A stretch of DNA of 64,000 nt from DAOUJI01 sp965219565 (GTDB taxonomy: Bacteria; Chloroflexota; Dehalococcoidia; Lucifugimonadales; JAGWBF01), in assembly GCA_965219565.1 (NCBI GenBank), contig OZ244780.1, positions 620,001 to 684,000 of the forward strand, written 5' to 3'. Position numbers and translations under genes: made by a program. The notes beneath the pieces were generated by a model that worked only from the letters and a program-made list of their open reading frames with translations, had not been told where the DNA came from and made no database searches. Below are positions 17,412 through 26,424 of the stretch, piece by piece (the first letter of the stretch is position 1; each line of letters begins with the position of its first letter).

Positions 17412-17428
17412 GGGATTACCGTAATCCC
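17412..17428. promoter_or_regulatory. Palindromic operator of the toxin-antitoxin pair
   Basis: GGGATTAC-C-GTAATCCC is a perfect 8-bp inverted repeat around one base, upstream of the RHH antitoxin. A TTGACA lies just upstream on the minus strand (near 17440-17445). RHH antitoxins usually repress their own promoter through such palindromes. Confidence 0.55.
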
Positions 17429-17519
17429 GAAGACATTGTCTGTCAACAGGTGTGCCGAATCTTCACTACTAAACGCCGAGATGGGTACGGTCCTATTCAA
17501 CCGTCCTCTTGACATGGAG

Positions 17520-17738
17520 TTAGGGCCCGGTATCGGGCGGCCATTCCCGCCTGGGCCTGCCCCCGTACCTGATTCTGTACCGCCTGATGTTCACGATGCT
17601 CAGCACGCCGACAATGATGAGCGCGACCGGCCAGAAATCTCGCACCAAGCCGTCCCGCACGCCCAAGTTCTCCAAGAGAAAAAGGACTCCAAAGAAGATA
17701 GCGGTCAGTCCAAGAATGGCGGGACATCCAATGGCCAT
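17520..17738 (-). CDS. Small two-TM membrane protein, DUF5668/LiaI-like
   Basis: This 72-residue protein has two hydrophobic segments (AILGLTAIFFGVLFLLENLG and FWPVALIIVGVLSIVNI), the pattern of DUF5668/LiaI-LiaF-like transmembrane domains. A basic C-terminal tail follows. It is the last gene of the leftward glc transcript, three bases after the lipoprotein gene. Function unknown. Confidence 0.65.
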   Translation of the reverse strand: MAIGCPAILGLTAIFFGVLFLLENLGVRDGLVRDFWPVALIIVGVLSIVNIRRYRIRYGGRPRREWPPDTGP

Positions 17739-17741
17739 GTC

Positions 17742-18113
17742 CTACTCTCCCGCCTTCTCCTGGGTCAACTCCGAAATCAGCCAGCGCTGACCGCGCTTCA
17801 ACAGGCTTATAGTTGCCTTGATGCGGGCAATTTCGGGGAAGTCCACATCATATTCCGCAGTGAGCAGCGCGGAGTCATCAGTCGTGGAGACCGTACTGAT
17901 GATCAGGTTTTCTACGGCGATAGGCTGCAACCGCGTCCTTAGCATCGAATCCGCCACTTCGGGAACGAAGAGGTCGGGGAGTCGAACGGCGTTCCCCCTG
18001 GACAGTGCGTCGTAGTAGTCCCGCACCGTAGTCTCTGGAGTCGACTCCCCTCCGCAGGACACGGCGACAAGGGCTGTGGCCAGCGTAGCCAAGAGCACGG
18101 CCCCTGGCTTCAA
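17742..18113 (-). CDS. Lipoprotein with NTF2/DUF4878-like domain
   Basis: This 123-residue protein has a lipoprotein signal (LLATLATALVAVSC, lipobox Cys at about residue 20) and a domain starting TTVRDYYDALSRGNAVRLPD, typical of small secreted NTF2-like proteins, ending with a QRWLISELTQEK strand. It starts with TTG overlapping the glcF stop by four bases. It is probably surface-anchored; no ligand can be inferred. Confidence 0.7.
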   Translation of the reverse strand: MKPGAVLLATLATALVAVSCGGESTPETTVRDYYDALSRGNAVRLPDLFVPEVADSMLRTRLQPIAVENLIISTVSTTDDSALLTAEYDVDFPEIARIKATISLLKRGQRWLISELTQEKAGE

Positions 18114-19426
18114 CCGCTCAGTTCCTCGTTCCTGTAGGCCTCATCCAGAAGGTCCACAACGTGGCAGACGGTTGTGTTCATTCCTCTTTCGGCGATTCCG
18201 GTCTCAATTTGGATCATGCAGCCTGGGTTGGCGGTGGCCACGCAGTCGGCGGCCGTAGCTGCCACCGCTTCCATTTTAGAGTCAAGGACTCTCCCGGACA
18301 TCTCTTTTTGCACCATGGAATAGATGCCCGCCGCCCCGCAACAGCGGGTCGAGTCTTCCATCTCTACCAACTCCAGCCCTGGAATGGCTTCCAGCAAGGC
18401 TCTGGGAGCCCGCGTTATGCCTTGGGCATGGGCCAGATGACAGGGGTCCTGGTAGGTGACTTTGCGTCTGACCTCACCTCTCGGAGGCTCCAGGGGTAGG
18501 CTGGCCAGAAGCTCCGTCACATCCACCGTCATTTCGCTGAGCTGGCGGGCCCTCTCTGAATAGCTAGCGTCGTCCTTAAGCAGCTCGCCGTACTCTTTCA
18601 TAGCGGAACCGCAGCCCGCAGACGCCACAACGACCTTTTCGACTCCGGCTGACAGGAATACGTCGATGTTCTTTCGGGCCACGCTTCTGGCCGATTCCAG
18701 CTCACCGCTGTGCAAACTCAGAGCGCCGCAGCATCCCTGGCCCACCGGCGTAGTCGTGTCACAGCCGTTGCGGGTCAGGACCCTGACGGTTGCTTCCATG
18801 GTGTCGGCCTGCACGAGCGGCATCACGCATCCCGACAATAGGGCCACCGTCATGCGCCGTGGAATCAGGCTGCGGCGCGTTTCGGGGCTGGGTCGAAAGA
18901 AGCTGTCCGACATTTGCGGGAGAGACTTCTCCATGTCATGCACTCCGCCGGGCAGAAGCCGGAGGAGTCTTGACCCCCGCACCAGCTTCTGGAGGCCCCA
19001 TCGTTGGTAGACGCGCAACAGCATGGCTCCGAAACGGAGCCGTCCCAGCCGTCCCAAGGCTCCCCGGAGAAAAGCCCAGCGCACCAGCCGCATCTTGAAA
19101 CCGCCGGCGCCGTTGGCGTTGACCTGGGAGCGGGTGTACTCCATCAGCCGTCCAAAGGGCACACCTGACGGACAGGCCGTTTCGCAGGCCCGGCATTGGA
19201 GGCATAGCTCCCAGTGAGACGCCACTCGGTCCGTTATTCCCAGACGGCCTTCATTCACGGCCTTCATCAAGGATATGCGGCCCCTGGGGGACTCGGTCTC
19301 AACCCCCAGCTGGACGTAGGTCGGGCAGGCGTTCAGGCAAAGGCCGCAGTGGACACACTTGTAGAGGTCCTCGTCGGCGGGCGCGTCAGGGCCAGTGAAA
19401 GCGGGATGGGTCGGCGGCTGAAGCAT
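18110..19426 (-). CDS. glcF: Glycolate oxidase iron-sulfur subunit GlcF
   Basis: This 438-residue subunit has two 4Fe-4S ferredoxin clusters (CVHCGLCLNACP and CLQCRACETACP) in the first 90 residues. Two CCG-type heterodisulfide-reductase domains follow (QGCCGALSLHSG and TRCCGAAGIYS, with GCVMP and PGCMIQ). It passes electrons from the flavin subunits GlcD/GlcE toward the membrane acceptor. Its ATG follows the glcE stop with no gap, so the genes are co-transcribed. Confidence 0.92.
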   Translation of the reverse strand: MLQPPTHPAFTGPDAPADEDLYKCVHCGLCLNACPTYVQLGVETESPRGRISLMKAVNEGRLGITDRVASHWELCLQCRACETACPSGVPFGRLMEYTRSQVNANGAGGFKMRLVRWAFLRGALGRLGRLRFGAMLLRVYQRWGLQKLVRGSRLLRLLPGGVHDMEKSLPQMSDSFFRPSPETRRSLIPRRMTVALLSGCVMPLVQADTMEATVRVLTRNGCDTTTPVGQGCCGALSLHSGELESARSVARKNIDVFLSAGVEKVVVASAGCGSAMKEYGELLKDDASYSERARQLSEMTVDVTELLASLPLEPPRGEVRRKVTYQDPCHLAHAQGITRAPRALLEAIPGLELVEMEDSTRCCGAAGIYSMVQKEMSGRVLDSKMEAVAATAADCVATANPGCMIQIETGIAERGMNTTVCHVVDLLDEAYRNEELSG

Positions 19427-20737
19427 CTATATCCTCCCCGCCATGCGCCCAGGACTCATGATTGAGTTCGGGTCCAATTTCTGTTTGACACGCCGCATAA
19501 GGTCCAGCCCCTGGCCGCTGACCAGGTCTCCCCAAATATCGATGCGCCGCTTGACGCTCAACGGGCAGCTTTCCACCGTCAGGTGTCCGCCTCCATCAAG
19601 GGTGGCTTCCCGGATTCTGTATATCAGGCTTTCAGTCATGTCGTCCCCCTGGTCATCGAACCAGTAGAGGCGGACGGTCCCGGTCGCCGCGTCTACGGCC
19701 ACGCCTCCTTCCGGCAGTTGATTGATGGTCCTCAGCAAGCCGCCTATCCGGGACGGCCTGACGGAGGCCCGGAGCATGATGGGCGGCGCAACAGTGTCGG
19801 ACCATCCCAGGTTGGTCAGCCGGCGCCATAGGTCGGCGCTTTCGTCACCCCTCAGCACGGTCGAATTGGCGGGAAGCACGCCCTGGGCGTCCCGCTCCGC
19901 GCGGTCGACCATGCTATTGCGCCCCGAGTAGCCCGCCAGCAGGAATCCTCCATGCAGCGGAGGGAACACGTCGGGCATGTCCATCTTGTCGGCTCCGATT
20001 CTGTTGATTGCATGGACCGATGTCGGCTGGCCCGGCAACTTGAGTATGCCCGTGGCCAAGGACAGAGCGTCCTCGACGGTAGCGCAGGGCGTTAGCAGCG
20101 CGACGTTTGAAGCGGGCAAAGGAACGAGTTTGAACGTGGCGTCGACAATCACGCCCAGCGTTCCTAGCGAGCCTACATAGAGCTTGCCCATGTCATACCC
20201 TGTCACGTTCTTCACCACGCGCCCGCCCGCCTTGGTCAGTGTTCCGTCGGCCAGAGCCACGGTTATGCCTATCAACCAGTCGCGGGGGAACCCGTAGGCG
20301 AACCTGGAAGGCCCGTACACGTTTGACGCCAGGATTCCGCCGATGGTGGCTTTGCCAGCCGCCGGAGACTCTACAGGAAGGGTCTGCCCTTGCCTGACCA
20401 GCTGGGCTTGGAGTGATTCAAGGGTCATTCCCGCTTGCACTTGAGCCACCATGTCCAGCGGTTCGTGGAAATTCAGCTTGTCCAGCCTTTCGGTGCCAAT
20501 GACTAGGTCGACTTGGCTGGGGACATTGCCCAACCCGATGTGCACACCGCCGCCTCTCGGGATGACGGCCATCCCCTCGGCGGACGCCCATGCAAGCGCC
20601 TCGGACACGTCGTCGGGCTTTGTGGGCAGAACAGCTTTCCGCGGCGTTAGGCCGTCCACGGCGTATCCGGCAAGGCTGTCCTCGGGGGCAAGGACATGAG
20701 CGACGGAAGAGGGGGCCGGACGGTCTGGAGAAGGCAT
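19427..20737 (-). CDS. glcE: Glycolate oxidase FAD-binding subunit GlcE
   Basis: This 436-residue protein has a PCMH-type FAD-binding domain (GMAVIPRGGGVHIGLGN; VESPAAGKATIGGILASNVYG; KNVTGYDMGKLYVGSLGTLG). It is shorter than GlcD and lacks the full FAD-oxidase C-terminal domain, as expected for GlcE. It lies seven bases downstream of glcD and directly before glcF. With GlcD it oxidises glycolate to glyoxylate. Confidence 0.9.
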   Translation of the reverse strand: MPSPDRPAPSSVAHVLAPEDSLAGYAVDGLTPRKAVLPTKPDDVSEALAWASAEGMAVIPRGGGVHIGLGNVPSQVDLVIGTERLDKLNFHEPLDMVAQVQAGMTLESLQAQLVRQGQTLPVESPAAGKATIGGILASNVYGPSRFAYGFPRDWLIGITVALADGTLTKAGGRVVKNVTGYDMGKLYVGSLGTLGVIVDATFKLVPLPASNVALLTPCATVEDALSLATGILKLPGQPTSVHAINRIGADKMDMPDVFPPLHGGFLLAGYSGRNSMVDRAERDAQGVLPANSTVLRGDESADLWRRLTNLGWSDTVAPPIMLRASVRPSRIGGLLRTINQLPEGGVAVDAATGTVRLYWFDDQGDDMTESLIYRIREATLDGGGHLTVESCPLSVKRRIDIWGDLVSGQGLDLMRRVKQKLDPNSIMSPGRMAGRI

Positions 20738-20743
20738 GGCCGC

Positions 20744-22189
20744 CTATATGTAGGACCCTGGTCCGGCGGTGGATATGGCGGCGCGTTGCATCTCATGGGC
20801 GTATTCGGGGCCGCCGGGGAATATCTTGCCGGGGTTGAAGAGTCCCGACGGGCAGAAGGCGTCCCGGACCTTAATCATGGCCGACATGTCATCGTCGTTG
20901 AACACCATTGGCATGTAGGCCTTCTTCTCCAGCCCCACGCCGTGCTCTCCCGTCAAGGAGCCTCCCATCTCGACGCACACCCTCAGCATCGCCTCGCCCG
21001 CGGCCACAACCCGTTCCACGGCTCCGGGTTCCCGTTCGTCGAAGGCTATGCACGGGTGGAGATTGCCGTCTCCGGCGTGGAACACGTTGGCCACGACAAG
21101 TCCGTACTTGTCCGCGATTTCGGCTACCCTCTCCAGGGCTTCGGTCAATCTCGTGCGGGGCGCCACCCCATCCACCAGATAGTAGTTGGGGGCGATGGAC
21201 CCCAAGGCCCCGAAAGCCCCCTTCCGGGCCGACCAGAGGCGTTCCCGCTCGGCAGCGTCGGCGGCTATGCGCACCTCGCCGGCGCCGCCGTCGTACATGG
21301 CCGCTTCCACGTCGGTGGCCAGGTCGTCCACGCTTTCCTGGAGGCCCTCCAACTCGACGAGCAACACAGCGCCTGCGTCCTCGGGGAAGACCCCCTTGTT
21401 CACGTTAAGTATGGCCCCGATGCACACCGAATCTATTATCTCCATGGCGGCGGGCACTATGCCACGGCCTATTACGGCGGACACGGTGCCGGTGGCTGAA
21501 GCAATATCGGGGAAGACCCCCAGCAGGGTTTTCACCGACTCCGGGACGGGGAGGAGCCGCACAGCTATCTTGGTTACGACCCCGAAGGTGCCTTCCGACC
21601 CGACGAATACACCGCGAAGGTCGTAGCCGGGAGAGTCGGCTGTATCGCCGCCCAGCCACACCACGGAGCCGTCGTCCAGCACAACCTCCATGCCCACCAC
21701 GTGGTTGGTCGTCACGCCGTAGGCCAGGCAATGGGGGCCTCCGGCGTTCTCGGCGACATTCCCTCCGATGCTGCACGCCCGCTGGCTTGAGGGGTCGGGG
21801 GCGTATCGGAACCCCAGCTTACGCGCCTGGGTGTCCAACTCCAGGTTGGTGATTCCCGGCTCGACTATCGCGATGCGGTCGGCGGTGTTGATTTCCAGGA
21901 TGCGGGTCATGCGGGTCAGGGCAATCTGGACGCCTCCCATAGAGGCGATAGCCCCGCCGCTCAACCCGGTGCCGGAGCCTCGGCATACCACGGGTGCCCC
22001 CTCATCTCGCGCCAGGGCAACCACCCGGCTCACCTCTTCGGTGGATACCGGGAACACCACAACGCTGGGCGTCGCGCGGTCTATGGAGCCGTCGTATTCG
22101 TAGACGAGCAGGTCTTCCGGATGGTGAATCACGTGGTCCCTGCCCACTATGGCGGCGAGTTTCTTGACAGTTCTTGAATCAATGGGCAT
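20744..22189 (-). CDS. glcD: Glycolate oxidase catalytic FAD subunit GlcD (FAD-linked oxidase)
   Basis: This 481-residue oxidase has an N-terminal PCMH FAD domain (VVCRGSGTGLSGGAIASMGG; SIGGNVAENAGGPHCLAYGVT; GSEGTFGVVTKI) and the FAD-oxidase C-terminal domain with HAGDGNLHP and GSLTGEHGVGLEKKAYMP, whose His/Glu residues bind substrate. D-lactate or 2-hydroxyglutarate dehydrogenases share this architecture, but the adjacent glcE and glcF favour glycolate. It is first of the leftward glcDEF-lipoprotein-DUF5668 operon. Confidence 0.92.
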   Translation of the reverse strand: MPIDSRTVKKLAAIVGRDHVIHHPEDLLVYEYDGSIDRATPSVVVFPVSTEEVSRVVALARDEGAPVVCRGSGTGLSGGAIASMGGVQIALTRMTRILEINTADRIAIVEPGITNLELDTQARKLGFRYAPDPSSQRACSIGGNVAENAGGPHCLAYGVTTNHVVGMEVVLDDGSVVWLGGDTADSPGYDLRGVFVGSEGTFGVVTKIAVRLLPVPESVKTLLGVFPDIASATGTVSAVIGRGIVPAAMEIIDSVCIGAILNVNKGVFPEDAGAVLLVELEGLQESVDDLATDVEAAMYDGGAGEVRIAADAAERERLWSARKGAFGALGSIAPNYYLVDGVAPRTRLTEALERVAEIADKYGLVVANVFHAGDGNLHPCIAFDEREPGAVERVVAAGEAMLRVCVEMGGSLTGEHGVGLEKKAYMPMVFNDDDMSAMIKVRDAFCPSGLFNPGKIFPGGPEYAHEMQRAAISTAGPGSYI

Positions 22190-22295
22190 GTCAGATTCCT
22201 AACCCCATTCTAATGCCTGGCGGTTTAGGCTTCAAACGCCAGCCCACGCTGTTGGTATACTTCTGCCAATGTTTTTCTGAAACGGGAGGTTTTCC

Positions 22296-22964
22296 GTGGG
22301 CTTTGCCGATGAGATCGAGACGAAGACTCTACCGATACGCGAAGCTATATTGGGGCACCCTTTCGTTACGGGCGTCGGAGACGGGACGCTGGACGTGGAG
22401 AAGTTCAAGTTCTACGTGCGCCAGGACTACCTGTACCTGATAGACTACAGCCGCGTTCTGGCCTTGGCTTCGTCGAGGGCCCCGGACCTGGAGGCCCAGT
22501 CCTGGTTCGCCCGGCTTCTCCACGAGACCCTGAACACGGAAATGGGCCTGCACCGGAGCTACTGCGCCAAGTTCGGCGTAACCCGCGAGGACCTGGAGGC
22601 CACCGAACCCGCCCCCACCACCGTCTCCTACACCAGCTTCCTGCTGAACGTGGCCCATCAGGGGACCTACCAGGAGTTGGCCGCGTCGTTGCTGCCTTGC
22701 CAGTGGGGCTACTGGGAGATAGGAGACTGGCTGTCACGGCAGGGGCCGCCCGAGAACGCTCCGCTCTACGCCGAGTGGATAGCGATGTATTCGTCGCCCG
22801 AGTACAAGGAGTTGGCGGACTGGGCCCGCACCTTTGCCGACGAGTTGGCGGTCCGCTCCACCGAGGAAGACGTGCGAAAGATGGAGGCGGCCTACGTCAC
22901 CAGCCTCCGCTACGAGCGTCTCTTCTGGGACATGGCCTACAACCTGGAGCAGTGGCCCCTGTAG
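22296..22964 (+). CDS. TenA/thiaminase-II-like protein
   Basis: This 222-residue all-helical protein of the TenA/PqqC-like family has RQDYLYLIDYSRVLALASSR, LLHETLNTEMGLHRSY, the NVAHQGTYQELAASLLPCQWGYWEIG segment and YVTSLRYERLFWDMAY near the end. TenA enzymes salvage thiamine pyrimidines, and the family also has other members. The cysteine in LPCQWGY matches the position of the TenA active-site Cys. The start is GTG 22296 behind GGGAGG. It stands alone, divergent from glcD. Confidence 0.85.
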   Translation: MGFADEIETKTLPIREAILGHPFVTGVGDGTLDVEKFKFYVRQDYLYLIDYSRVLALASSRAPDLEAQSWFARLLHETLNTEMGLHRSYCAKFGVTREDLEATEPAPTTVSYTSFLLNVAHQGTYQELAASLLPCQWGYWEIGDWLSRQGPPENAPLYAEWIAMYSSPEYKELADWARTFADELAVRSTEEDVRKMEAAYVTSLRYERLFWDMAYNLEQWPL

Positions 22965-22967
22965 GGC

Positions 22968-23146
22968 CGCCCTCACCCCGGCCCTCTCCCAGGGAGAGAG
23001 GGGGTATTCCCCTTCCCCTGCATCCGTCATTCCAGCCTCCGCTGGAATCCAGAGGCTCCGTGTGAGCCCAAGGAGGCCCTTCGACAAGCTCAGGGCAAAC
23101 GGGAAACACCCTCACCCCAGCCCTCTCCCGGGGGGAGAGGGGGTAT
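22968..23146. repeat. Cluster of dispersed palindromic repeats
   Basis: The 310-base gap 22965-23274 holds no gene but contains four repeat elements. Two copies of CCCTCACCCC-GCCCTCTCCC followed by its complement lie near 22968-23005 and 23108-23146. An 8-bp hairpin ATTCCAGC/GCTGGAAT is at 23029-23048. A CCTTCGACAAGCTCAGGGC element is at about 23078-23096. These motifs are familiar as dispersed intergenic repeats in many genomes. Confidence 0.7.
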
Positions 23147-23195
23147 GTCGCTTCCCCCTCTGGAGGAAGGTTGGGATGGGGGACGGAACGAATCC

Positions 23196-23240
23196 AAAAA
23201 GAGAAGCCCCCGAGGCCTGGAGGGTCGGCCTAGGGGGCTT
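23196..23240 (-). terminator. Rho-independent terminator of the HtrA-like gene
   Basis: On the minus strand AAGCCCCCTAGGCC pairs with GGCCTCGGGGGCTT across a short loop (23204-23240) and is followed by CTCTTTTTGG. It ends the leftward transcript of the protease gene 35 bases after its stop. Confidence 0.75.
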
Positions 23241-23274
23241 GGATTGGTGCAGCGGGCCGTTCGGCCTCTGCAGA

Positions 23275-24489
23275 TTAGTCGGAGGGCAGCCGGTCGCAGA
23301 ACCATTCCTCTATACGGGGAGGCAGGTTCAGCTCGTCGCAACTGGGGAAGAGATCGGGAAACGACTCATCGAAGTCTGGGAAGAAGCCCCCGCCGGTCGT
23401 AGGCTCGCGCATCTCCTCCGGCCACTCGCCGAGAGCCACCGTAACCGTTCTGGCTGTTCCATCTCGGACGATGGTGAGAGGCACCTCATCACCTGGGCTG
23501 TAAGCGTCCAGCTGAGTAATCAAGGCCGTCACGTTGTCCACCGAAACTCCATTCACCGCCGTGATGATGTCTCCCCCGCGCGTCGGGCGGTCATCCCAGA
23601 GTCCCGAACCCATGATGCCCGCGTCGTCAGCCGGGCTGTCCGGCTCCACGCCAATCACGTACACCCCACTGTCTACGGACAGGTCCAAGTCCTCAACCAG
23701 TTCCTCGGTAACTTCAGTGGCACGTATGCCCAGCCAGGGAGGCCGAATCACCCCGCCCTCTTTCAGGTCGTCCAGGTTGTCCTTCAGGAAGTTGATGGGC
23801 ACAGCGAACCCGATTCCCCCGAACGTGGACTGAAGCCCAGTCGTGCGGATCGCAGTCGTGACGCCTATGACCGACCCGTTGGAGTCCAGAAGGGGTCCGC
23901 CGGAGTTGCCCGGATTGATGACGGCGTCGGTCTGTATCACTCCTGACACCAGCCGCCCGACGTGGCTGGGCATGTCCCTATTGACCTGACTCACGACTCC
24001 CACGGTAATTGTGCCTTCAAGTCCGAACGGGGCGCCGATGGCTATGGCCAGCTGGCCCGGTTTGAGAACGCTGGAGTCCCCAAGGGTGACCGGAGTTATA
24101 CCCTCGACTGCTGACGAATCCACCTTGAGGAGCGCAAGGTCGTTTCCGGGAAGGCGGCCGTGTACGTCGGCCTCGGAGGAAGAACCGTCGGAGAAGGTGA
24201 CGGTTACCGTCTCTTCGTCCTCTACGACGTGGTCGTTGGTGACGATGTGCCCGTCGGAGTCGATGAGGAACCCTGACCCGCCGCTCTCACCTGTGCTGAT
24301 CTCCACGACCGCTGGACTGACGGTTTGATATACGGAGGTCACCTCGTCCTCATCGAACAATGCCGCCGCGGCAGGACTGGTGAAGAAGGAGTTAGAACCC
24401 GGGCCCACCCAGAAGTAAGCCACCGCCAGCATGGCCGCTATGGCGGCGGCTGTCATGCCGATGCTGAGACTCCTGGCAAACTGTGCCAT
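23275..24489 (-). CDS. HtrA/DegP-like trypsin-type serine protease with PDZ domain
   Basis: This 404-residue protein has an N-terminal signal anchor (about residues 8-30). The trypsin domain shows the triad as IVTNDHVVED (His), GNDLALLKVD (Asp) and INPGNSGGPLLDSNG (Ser). One C-terminal PDZ domain follows (about residues 265-350: DSGVYVIGVEPDSPADDAGI, then GGDIITAVNG). It acts outside the membrane in protein quality control. ATG 24489 has AGGAGGTGG directly upstream. It carries its own terminator. Confidence 0.92.
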   Translation of the reverse strand: MAQFARSLSIGMTAAAIAAMLAVAYFWVGPGSNSFFTSPAAAALFDEDEVTSVYQTVSPAVVEISTGESGGSGFLIDSDGHIVTNDHVVEDEETVTVTFSDGSSSEADVHGRLPGNDLALLKVDSSAVEGITPVTLGDSSVLKPGQLAIAIGAPFGLEGTITVGVVSQVNRDMPSHVGRLVSGVIQTDAVINPGNSGGPLLDSNGSVIGVTTAIRTTGLQSTFGGIGFAVPINFLKDNLDDLKEGGVIRPPWLGIRATEVTEELVEDLDLSVDSGVYVIGVEPDSPADDAGIMGSGLWDDRPTRGGDIITAVNGVSVDNVTALITQLDAYSPGDEVPLTIVRDGTARTVTVALGEWPEEMREPTTGGGFFPDFDESFPDLFPSCDELNLPPRIEEWFCDRLPSD

Positions 24490-24580
24490 GTTCCACCTCC
24501 TACGATAGGGCAACCGGAGCGGCCTATCGCTCCCGTTATTTGGAATTGTAGGAGGCGATTCTTAATTTTTTATTAAGTTG

Positions 24581-24766
24581 TCACGCTCCCCGCAGGTCGG
24601 GCGGCAGCAGGTTGGGTATGGAGTCCTCTATCGGGTAGCTTTCGTTGCAGGCCTGGCAGTGGAGGGACCCGCTGAGCACTTCCTCGGCGTCCTCGACCTC
24701 CACATTCAGCTCCAGCGGACTCTTGCACAGCGGACACGCCAAAATATCAACCAGGTCTCTTTTCAT
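24581..24766 (-). CDS. Trm112-like zinc-binding protein (UPF0434)
   Basis: This 61-residue protein MKRDLVDILACPLCKSPLEL ... LHCQACNESYPIEDSIPNLLP has the paired Cys (CPLC, CQAC) and the YPI(E/R)DGIP-like end of Trm112/UPF0434 proteins. These act as small methyltransferase partners in other organisms. Its bacterial role is unclear. It lies 90 bases upstream of the protease gene on the same strand. Confidence 0.85.
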   Translation of the reverse strand: MKRDLVDILACPLCKSPLELNVEVEDAEEVLSGSLHCQACNESYPIEDSIPNLLPPDLRGA

Positions 24767-24811
24767 TTACCACTCCTTCAGTGCGCGAGGACCGTCGGAC
24801 CGTCCGGGCCT

Positions 24812-25294
24812 TTATGCGTCAAGGCTTATCTCCACCAAGGCGCGCAGCACGTCGGCTAGGAGGAACACCGCCACGCCCAGCACAGTGACCGCCGTCGCTC
24901 CGCTAAACGCCGAAGTGATTCTCCGCAAGCCCCGCGTCTCCCCCTCCAGGTCTTGGGGATAGCTCTTTGACCTGAGGAATCTGACCAGATAGAACATGTA
25001 CAGGGACAAAACGATCTTTACAACCAGGACGGCTATGTAAGCGGGCCCCGCGGTGTCGGACGTGAGCCGGCTCAGCGTCATAATGACACCGGTCACGAGC
25101 AGCACTGCTATGGCGGTGTTTACAAGGCCTCGAAACTGCTCCGCTATGCGCCGCCGATCGTCTGCGGCTCCGTCTCCCTTGGAGAGGTTGGGGCGCAACA
25201 CGAGCAAGTAGAAGAGCCCTCCGCCGACCCAAGCGACCGCTGCGACGGCGTGAATCCAACGTATGACCAGAATGAGGACTTCGGTGAAACTCAT
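24812..25294 (-). CDS. CopD-like four-TM membrane protein
   Basis: This 160-residue protein has four hydrophobic segments: VLILVIRWIHAVAAVAWVGG, GLVNTAIAVLLVTGVIMTL, AYIAVLVVKIVLSLYMFYLV and ATAVTVLGVAVFLLADVL. The WIHAVAAVAWVGG segment with its histidine is typical of CopD/DUF2269-type proteins. It may relate to copper handling or be an uncharacterised membrane protein. The start is ATG 25294. Confidence 0.65.
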   Translation of the reverse strand: MSFTEVLILVIRWIHAVAAVAWVGGGLFYLLVLRPNLSKGDGAADDRRRIAEQFRGLVNTAIAVLLVTGVIMTLSRLTSDTAGPAYIAVLVVKIVLSLYMFYLVRFLRSKSYPQDLEGETRGLRRITSAFSGATAVTVLGVAVFLLADVLRALVEISLDA

Positions 25295-25388
25295 GGGTGC
25301 AGGAGCCCGGACATTGGAATTCTACGTTGGCCTTGAGAGCCAGTCAACGAGAAGCGGCCCTGGGACGGGTGGGAGTCAATCAATTCGG

Positions 25389-25418
25389 TTGACAGCTAAT
25401 CCGAAATGCCCATAAAAT
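25389..25418 (+). promoter_or_regulatory. Promoter of nitronate monooxygenase gene
   Basis: TTGACA (25389-25394) and TAAAAT (25413-25418) are separated by 18 bases and lie 37 bases before the start codon. This is one of the best sigma-70-like promoters in the window. Confidence 0.6.
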
Positions 25419-25454
25419 TCCCGCGATTCCCAGACTGTGCCTATGGAGATGTAG

Positions 25455-26420
25455 ATGAAGGACCCTCGGGTCACCAGAAGCTTGGGCATTGAGCACCCCA
25501 TTCTCCAAGCTGGAATGCCCTGGGTGTCCAACCCCGAGCTGGCGGCGGCTGTGTCCAACGCCGGCGGCTTGGGAATCCTCCATCCTTCAGCCGGGATGGA
25601 CATCGACGGCAACTTGTTGACCAACCTGCGGGAGAACATGCGCAGGTTGCGACGGTTGACCAACCACCCCTTCGGCGTATGCTTCTATCTGGCGAACCCC
25701 CTTACGGCGGAGCTGATGGAGGCTGCCATTGAAGAGGGCATGCGCATAGCCGTCACGTACAGCGGGAGTCCAGCGCTTTTCACCGGAATGTTGAAGAACA
25801 ACCAGGTGAGCGTCATACACGTCGTGTCCACGGTCCGCCACGCTCGCGGAGCCGAAGCCCAAGGCGTGGACATCATGATAGCCGAGGGGTACGAAGGAGG
25901 AGGGTTGCGAGGCCCAGACGAGCTCCCCAATTCGGTGCTGGTCCCACAAATCGTCGACGCCGTCTCCGTGCCTGTTATAGTCTCAGGCGGCATTATGGAC
26001 GCCCGGGGCTACGTCGCTGCCCTTGCATGGGGCGCCCACGGAGTACAGCTTGGCACCAGGTTCGTCGCCACTACAGAGTGCATCGCCCACCCCAGACACA
26101 AGGAAGCGCTGTTGGGCGCCATCGACACAGGCACTATCATCGCCGGACGCTATCACAGGCCCACGCGGCTGCTCCGCACCGGCACGGCTCTGAAAGCAAA
26201 AACCGGAGACGCCGAGGGAGCTGACTCCTCTTCGGCGGAACAGTGGGACGCCGAGCTGGGCCCCTCCAGAGTCCGAGCCGCAATCCTGGACGGGGACCTG
26301 GACGGCAGCATAGCCTACTGCGGAGCCGGAGTCGGACTGGTCTCCGACATAATGTCGGCGGGGGACGTGGTGAACAGCCTGGTCCAAGGCTCCAGCCAGA
26401 TTCTGGGGAACTTGCGCTAG
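25455..26420 (+). CDS. Nitronate monooxygenase (2-nitropropane dioxygenase family)
   Basis: This 321-residue FMN TIM-barrel enzyme oxidises nitronates to carbonyls plus nitrite. Family motifs are IEHPILQAGMPWVSNPELAAAVSNAGGLGIL at the N-terminus, HVVSTVRHARGAEAQGVDIMIAEGYEGGG and VPVIVSGGIMDARGYVAALAWGAHGVQLGTRFVATTE, the phosphate-binding part. Enoyl-ACP reductase FabK shares this fold, so the substrate is not certain. It is convergent with sbcD. Confidence 0.85.
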   Translation: MKDPRVTRSLGIEHPILQAGMPWVSNPELAAAVSNAGGLGILHPSAGMDIDGNLLTNLRENMRRLRRLTNHPFGVCFYLANPLTAELMEAAIEEGMRIAVTYSGSPALFTGMLKNNQVSVIHVVSTVRHARGAEAQGVDIMIAEGYEGGGLRGPDELPNSVLVPQIVDAVSVPVIVSGGIMDARGYVAALAWGAHGVQLGTRFVATTECIAHPRHKEALLGAIDTGTIIAGRYHRPTRLLRTGTALKAKTGDAEGADSSSAEQWDAELGPSRVRAAILDGDLDGSIAYCGAGVGLVSDIMSAGDVVNSLVQGSSQILGNLR

Positions 26421-26424
26421 ATGG

